Below are positions 60,494 through 64,000 of a stretch of 64,000 nucleotides of DNA, piece after piece. Position numbers and translations under genes: made by a program. The first letter of the stretch is position 1, and every line of letters starts with the position of its first letter. Below the pieces are notes generated by a model. That model was not told where the DNA came from. It saw nothing but the letters and a program-made list of their open reading frames with translations, and searched no databases. Source of the DNA: Nymphaea colorata (taxonomy: Eukaryota > Streptophyta > Magnoliopsida > Nymphaeales > Nymphaeaceae). The stretch lies in assembly GCF_008831285.2 (NCBI RefSeq), contig NC_045145.1:16694040-16758039 (forward strand), read 5' to 3'.

Positions 60494-61675
60494 TCATTCA
60501 AGTCTCGAAACAGCCTTGAACCTTTGAGATAAGAGAAAGAGTTGGTGTTTAAACCTCCTATTGAATCCCCAAACCATTCCCTTTGTAAGAAAGAAAGAGA
60601 CTTCAAGACCTAACAACATTATGGGCTTCCTGCCAACACTAAAATAATGAGCAAAAACTCGAAATGGGCGACATCTTAATGGTCAGAATAGGTCAAGACC
60701 CTTATATAATGCTACTCAACAACTACTTACTTGTTGAATGGTTGAACTTCACCAAAGCCGCAGCAGAAGTAATTAAAAATTCTCAAGCAGACAATAAATT
60801 TTTAGGAGATTGCAAGGGCTTACATCACATTAGTACTGCAACCATGACAGAAATAAAGGGCATTAATGATCCTCACCAAACTTCCACAAATATATACAAT
60901 AAAAAACTACACAGAGAACTTCCAGCTTCTATTGTCAACAAGGCAGAATGAGAATTTTGTCTTGGGAGAGTAATTACGATCGCCATTAACTCCTCAATAA
61001 GCAAAGGGGCCTATCAGTTGAAGAAGCATCGGGCCGGGCCTTACCTGGAGCGAGTAAACTGACCATTGATTTGAACCCGTTGCTGGATCATCTCAGCATG
61101 ACATATAGTTGACGTCATAATGATTAATGTTCAAAATTAACTTTAGAGAACACGCGCCTTTCAAGCTCCACATGATTACAAGGAGAGTCCCTTTCCAGAT
61201 TGTCTTATGAAGAGATTTTTGACGAATAAATATATAGGCAGAGGTGGAGCTACATGTGTGCAACTGCCCACGTTATCCCTTCAATGTTTTTTTATTTTTA
61301 TAGTAATATTTTTACATATTTACTCGGTTATATATATATAGTGTCCTTTTGAAAAGAGAAGTACGTGGGAAAATTTTTCTGCCTCGGCCGCTGTATATAG
61401 GAGACAGTGAATGACAGTACCAATTCTCATGTCAAAATTTTGAGAACCAACTAAAGGAGATTATCTAGCAAATTCAAACAAAACTTAGTTTTCTGAACTA
61501 AATTCAGATTCAGCATAAAATCCCACATTTATACGTGATTAAGTCATATCTTTAACAGATGAGAGCTGAATCGTAATGGGATTAGTGACTGGACCGAGGC
61601 TTTGAATTCAAAGTAAGACAAATGCATGTCATTTACCTCTCTAGCTGCAATGGCGCCTGCAAAGCCTTCGCCCAT
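60494..61675 (-). CDS. Candidate small three-exon gene, 73 aa, unknown
   Basis: Exons 61637-61675, 61045-61091 and 60494-60629 join in frame. Exon 1 begins MGEGFAGAIAARE and ends GAG/GTAAAT. Exon 2 (VQINGQFTRS) ends TCCAG/GTAAGG. Exon 3 starts after TTGGCAG and reads KPIMLLGLEVSFFLTKGM, then NRRFKHQLFLLSQRF, to TGA. The CT-rich sequence just before the ATG (CTCTCTCTCTCTCGATTCC) is a typical plant leader. A short hydrophobic stretch lies in exon 3, followed by a basic tail. The exon 2 acceptor (CATGCTGAG) is not strong, so that boundary is the weakest point. Intron 1 contains a hAT-like MITE. No family was recognised. Confidence 0.45.
61239..61393. mobile_element. hAT-like MITE with a perfect 8-bp target duplication
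   Basis: A 155-bp element from CAGAGGTGGAGCTAC to CTCGGCCGCTG. It is flanked by TATATAGG at 61231-61238 and 61394-61401, identical at 8 of 8 positions. It is related to 46869 and 51764 and sits in intron 1 of the candidate small gene. Confidence 0.85.
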
Positions 61676-63220
61676 GAGCGTGAAGGAGAGGAATCGAGAG
61701 AGAGAGAGAGAGGCAGTGAAGATCGAATTAATGTTGTAAGCAAAGGCAATCAAAGATGTCTCCGACGACAACGACGGTTTCGCTTATGCCGGAAAAAGCA
61801 CCACTTTGCCAGAACTTTCCTTTTTCTAAAGTGAAATTTTCCATCTTCACAAAATTTAAGATTTCTACAGGAAGTTTCCTGCTGAAAGAAACGAAGCCTT
61901 CTGGATGACAATCATTTCTTGGAAAAGTAAAAAAAAGGAAGCAGATTGTGTAAGACATATGTATCGCTTAAAATTAGAATATTGATCCGCTTTTCTTTTC
62001 AAATCTCACTTTCTTACTTTCAAATAGTGAATGTATGTGTGACGCCTGTTTGGATCTTATGACGGATACCTGTTTCAAATAGTCAAAGTTACTTTTTAAA
62101 CTTTGAGTTTTCCTGATTAAGTTGGCTGATACAGTGTGTTGTCCCTTCGATTTCTGTGAAAACGGTAGCGCATCAACCATTCAAATCTGCAAGGTAGCGC
62201 CACAGTAGCCCAATTCTGAAGCAGACTCTGAACCCCAAGAACATGAAGAAGTTTCAGCTTCTCACGTCAACCCCACCTGCAAGTCTTCTTCGTCGGAGAA
62301 GAGACTGAAGAATCCGCTCCACCCCCACGCTGTCAATATGACATTATTGACAAAAACCCATGGAGGGCCAGTAAGTGGTTTAAAGTTTTCACCTTATTAA
62401 ATCAATTTAAAAGTAATTTAGATTATTTGTAAATTCATAATAAACTTATAAAAAAGATGCAAGCCGATATACAACGATAGGCAGCTCACAATGGCGTGTA
62501 TTTGGCATCGCAGATCCAAATTTAATCTGCTTCTGCTGTCATATAATAAATGGATAGGTTTCATCACTTTGAACAGGTATCTATCATAAGATTGATCAAT
62601 TTTGAACAGCTTGCAAAAATGACAATAACAACTCAAAAAGCAGATAATATTTCCTCTCTTGTAGTTGTTGATCAAGTCAGCGCCAATATACCAGTTCCAA
62701 CAGCAAGTATTCAGAGAGATTTGATTTTCCGGCAACGAACAATATCAGATTTTACTTGGTAATATAATAGGGAAATAAATGAGTCAGTTATGCTTGGGTT
62801 ACTCACATTGAAAAGGACCCATTTGACACCTTCAATGATGAAGAAATCATTAAGCATTATCTTCAAGATATAAAAGCTGATGAAACGATTACTGAGTTAG
62901 TTCTCCATTGTAGTTGTTTAATTTATTTTTTTGAGGCCGATTTTAAGTTTGTTCATAACTATAATTTATAAATTGAGAGACCATAAAATTGGGCCGATAA
63001 GTTGTCAGACTGGTCGATAATTTATTTTTTAATAATAATTTGTTTAAATATATATATATATTGTTATAATTAATTATATTTAGATATTAAATTATATTAA
63101 AATACATATTTTGATTTTAATTTGACTAAATAGAGAGCTAGGTATCGAGCTCAGGCTGCAGTCACGGGCTGTGGCCTGACCCTCGCCTGCCTTCTTATAT
63201 AACTTCATCTTCTCATGTAC
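61676..63220. other. Upstream of the small gene, then AT-rich spacer
   Basis: 61676-61960 would hold the leader and promoter of the minus-strand small gene and contains a minus-strand open frame (stop at 61728) that could act as a uORF. From 62400 on the sequence is AT-rich; open frames at 62418-62762 were not recognised. Confidence 0.4.
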
Positions 63221-63373
63221 ATCATTGTATATTATCCTGAACTTCGTTATATGTGTCATACTAATGCATGATTTTTCAGTATGGTTAATGACTATCATTG
63301 TATATTATCCTGAACTTGGTTATATGTGTCATACTAGTGCATGATTTTTCATGTGACAGTATGGTTAATGACT
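63221..63373. repeat. Tandem duplication, 73 and 80 bp
   Basis: 63221-63293 and 63294-63373 are near-identical (TATTATCCTGAACTT(C/G)GTTA shared). The second copy has an extra ATGTGAC before AGTATGG. Confidence 0.95.
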
Positions 63374-64000
63374 AAAATACTTTTAGTTCATACTGAAAAA
63401 GAAAAGTTTTTTGAAGACAAATTGAAAATAAAAAAAAAAAGTAAATAAAACAATGAAGAACATTTTTTTAATAAATTATCAAAACATCTTTCCCTCCTTT
63501 ACTGCGCATGTAACTTTCTTTCACACTAATTGAAGCCTTTTCTTTCACACTAATCAGAATATTGTCATTTAAAACTCCTTGTTCACATCTTTTCAATCCC
63601 ACCAAGTATTTATTCCTTGTGACAAACATTCACCGGATTCAAACTGCCGACTGTCCATCTCACACCTATAGTTTGACAAACCATGTCAACTCATTTAGCT
63701 CTTAGATTGTCATGCTTTACAAGAACCCAACATCTTGACCAACAAGACTCCATTTTCAAGCGAACATCTTTCTACTTTCATCACTCTGAGTACTTCCCAT
63801 GGATGATTAACATTTGCCATATCTCATCAAATTACAACTGCCCGTAAGTAGAAATAGTTTACCTCTTAAGTCTTAAACCAAGGCTACCAACATACAATTA
63901 AATCATGTTTTGCAATTAAATTGTTTCCAACATATAATTAATATAACTTGTTCTAAATGCTAGAACTAGTCTAACCACTAACTATTCAATCACAAAAATT
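63374..64000. other. Intergenic, AT-rich
   Basis: No gene or defined repeat was recognised; short direct repeats of TTTCTTTCACACTAAT occur at 63517-63555. Confidence 0.5.

Noticed and set aside
1..64000. CRISPR arrays, prokaryotic operons, prophage or integrated virus
   Set aside because: The sequence is a plant nuclear region; the tandem repeats seen are microsatellites or two-copy duplications, and no viral protein frame was recognised.
1..64000. tRNA, rRNA or canonical snRNA genes
   Set aside because: Only tRNA-like SINE heads were found; none had a full cloverleaf with acceptor pairing that I could support by eye.

Overview
This window is nuclear DNA from a flowering plant. The evidence is GT-AG introns with T-rich acceptors, CT-rich 5' leaders, AT-rich intergenic DNA full of small inverted-repeat transposons and TA/CA microsatellites, and plant-only families (JAZ/TIFY, R2R3-MYB, BPS1-like, PUX2). 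Nothing bacterial or viral was recognised. The species cannot be named from the sequence; the low GC of the genes argues against a grass.

Layout. (1) 482-3713, minus: a complete three-exon PUX2-type UBX/PUB protein of 465 aa. (2) 6123-7186, minus: an intronless BPS1/UPF0496-like gene broken by one frameshift in an A5 run. (3) 7.2-20.3 kb: gene-poor, with diverged duplications, inverted-repeat elements, an unidentified open frame at 9.3-9.7 kb and a G-box cluster at 17.2-17.4 kb. (4) 20316-23970, plus: a complete seven-exon JAZ3/TIFY6-type jasmonate repressor of 405 aa, with two G-boxes upstream and the classic Jas intron. (5) 24-33 kb: transposon relics and an old tandem segmental duplication. 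(6) 33178-39676, minus: a complete six-exon ARL8 GTPase of 185 aa; its long introns carry repeats. (7) 39.7-54.6 kb: a transposon-rich desert with a three-level nested insertion, several hAT-like elements with 8-bp target duplications, a Mutator-like element with a 9-bp duplication, and a degenerate coding frame. (8) 54658-55888, minus: a complete three-exon R2R3-MYB of the MYB20/42/43/85 type (341 aa). (9) 56-60 kb: repeats and microsatellites. (10) 60494-61675, minus: a candidate small three-exon gene (73 aa), not recognised. (11) The rest is AT-rich repeats.

The genes are independent plant loci, not a cluster: ubiquitin/CDC48 adaptor, root-to-shoot signalling family, jasmonate repression, lysosome/vacuole-type GTPase, and secondary-wall regulation. 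The items most worth following up are the 73-aa gene, the immediate stop codon that Jas-intron retention would create, the frameshift in the BPS1-like gene, and the nested transposons whose target duplications allow insertion order to be read.
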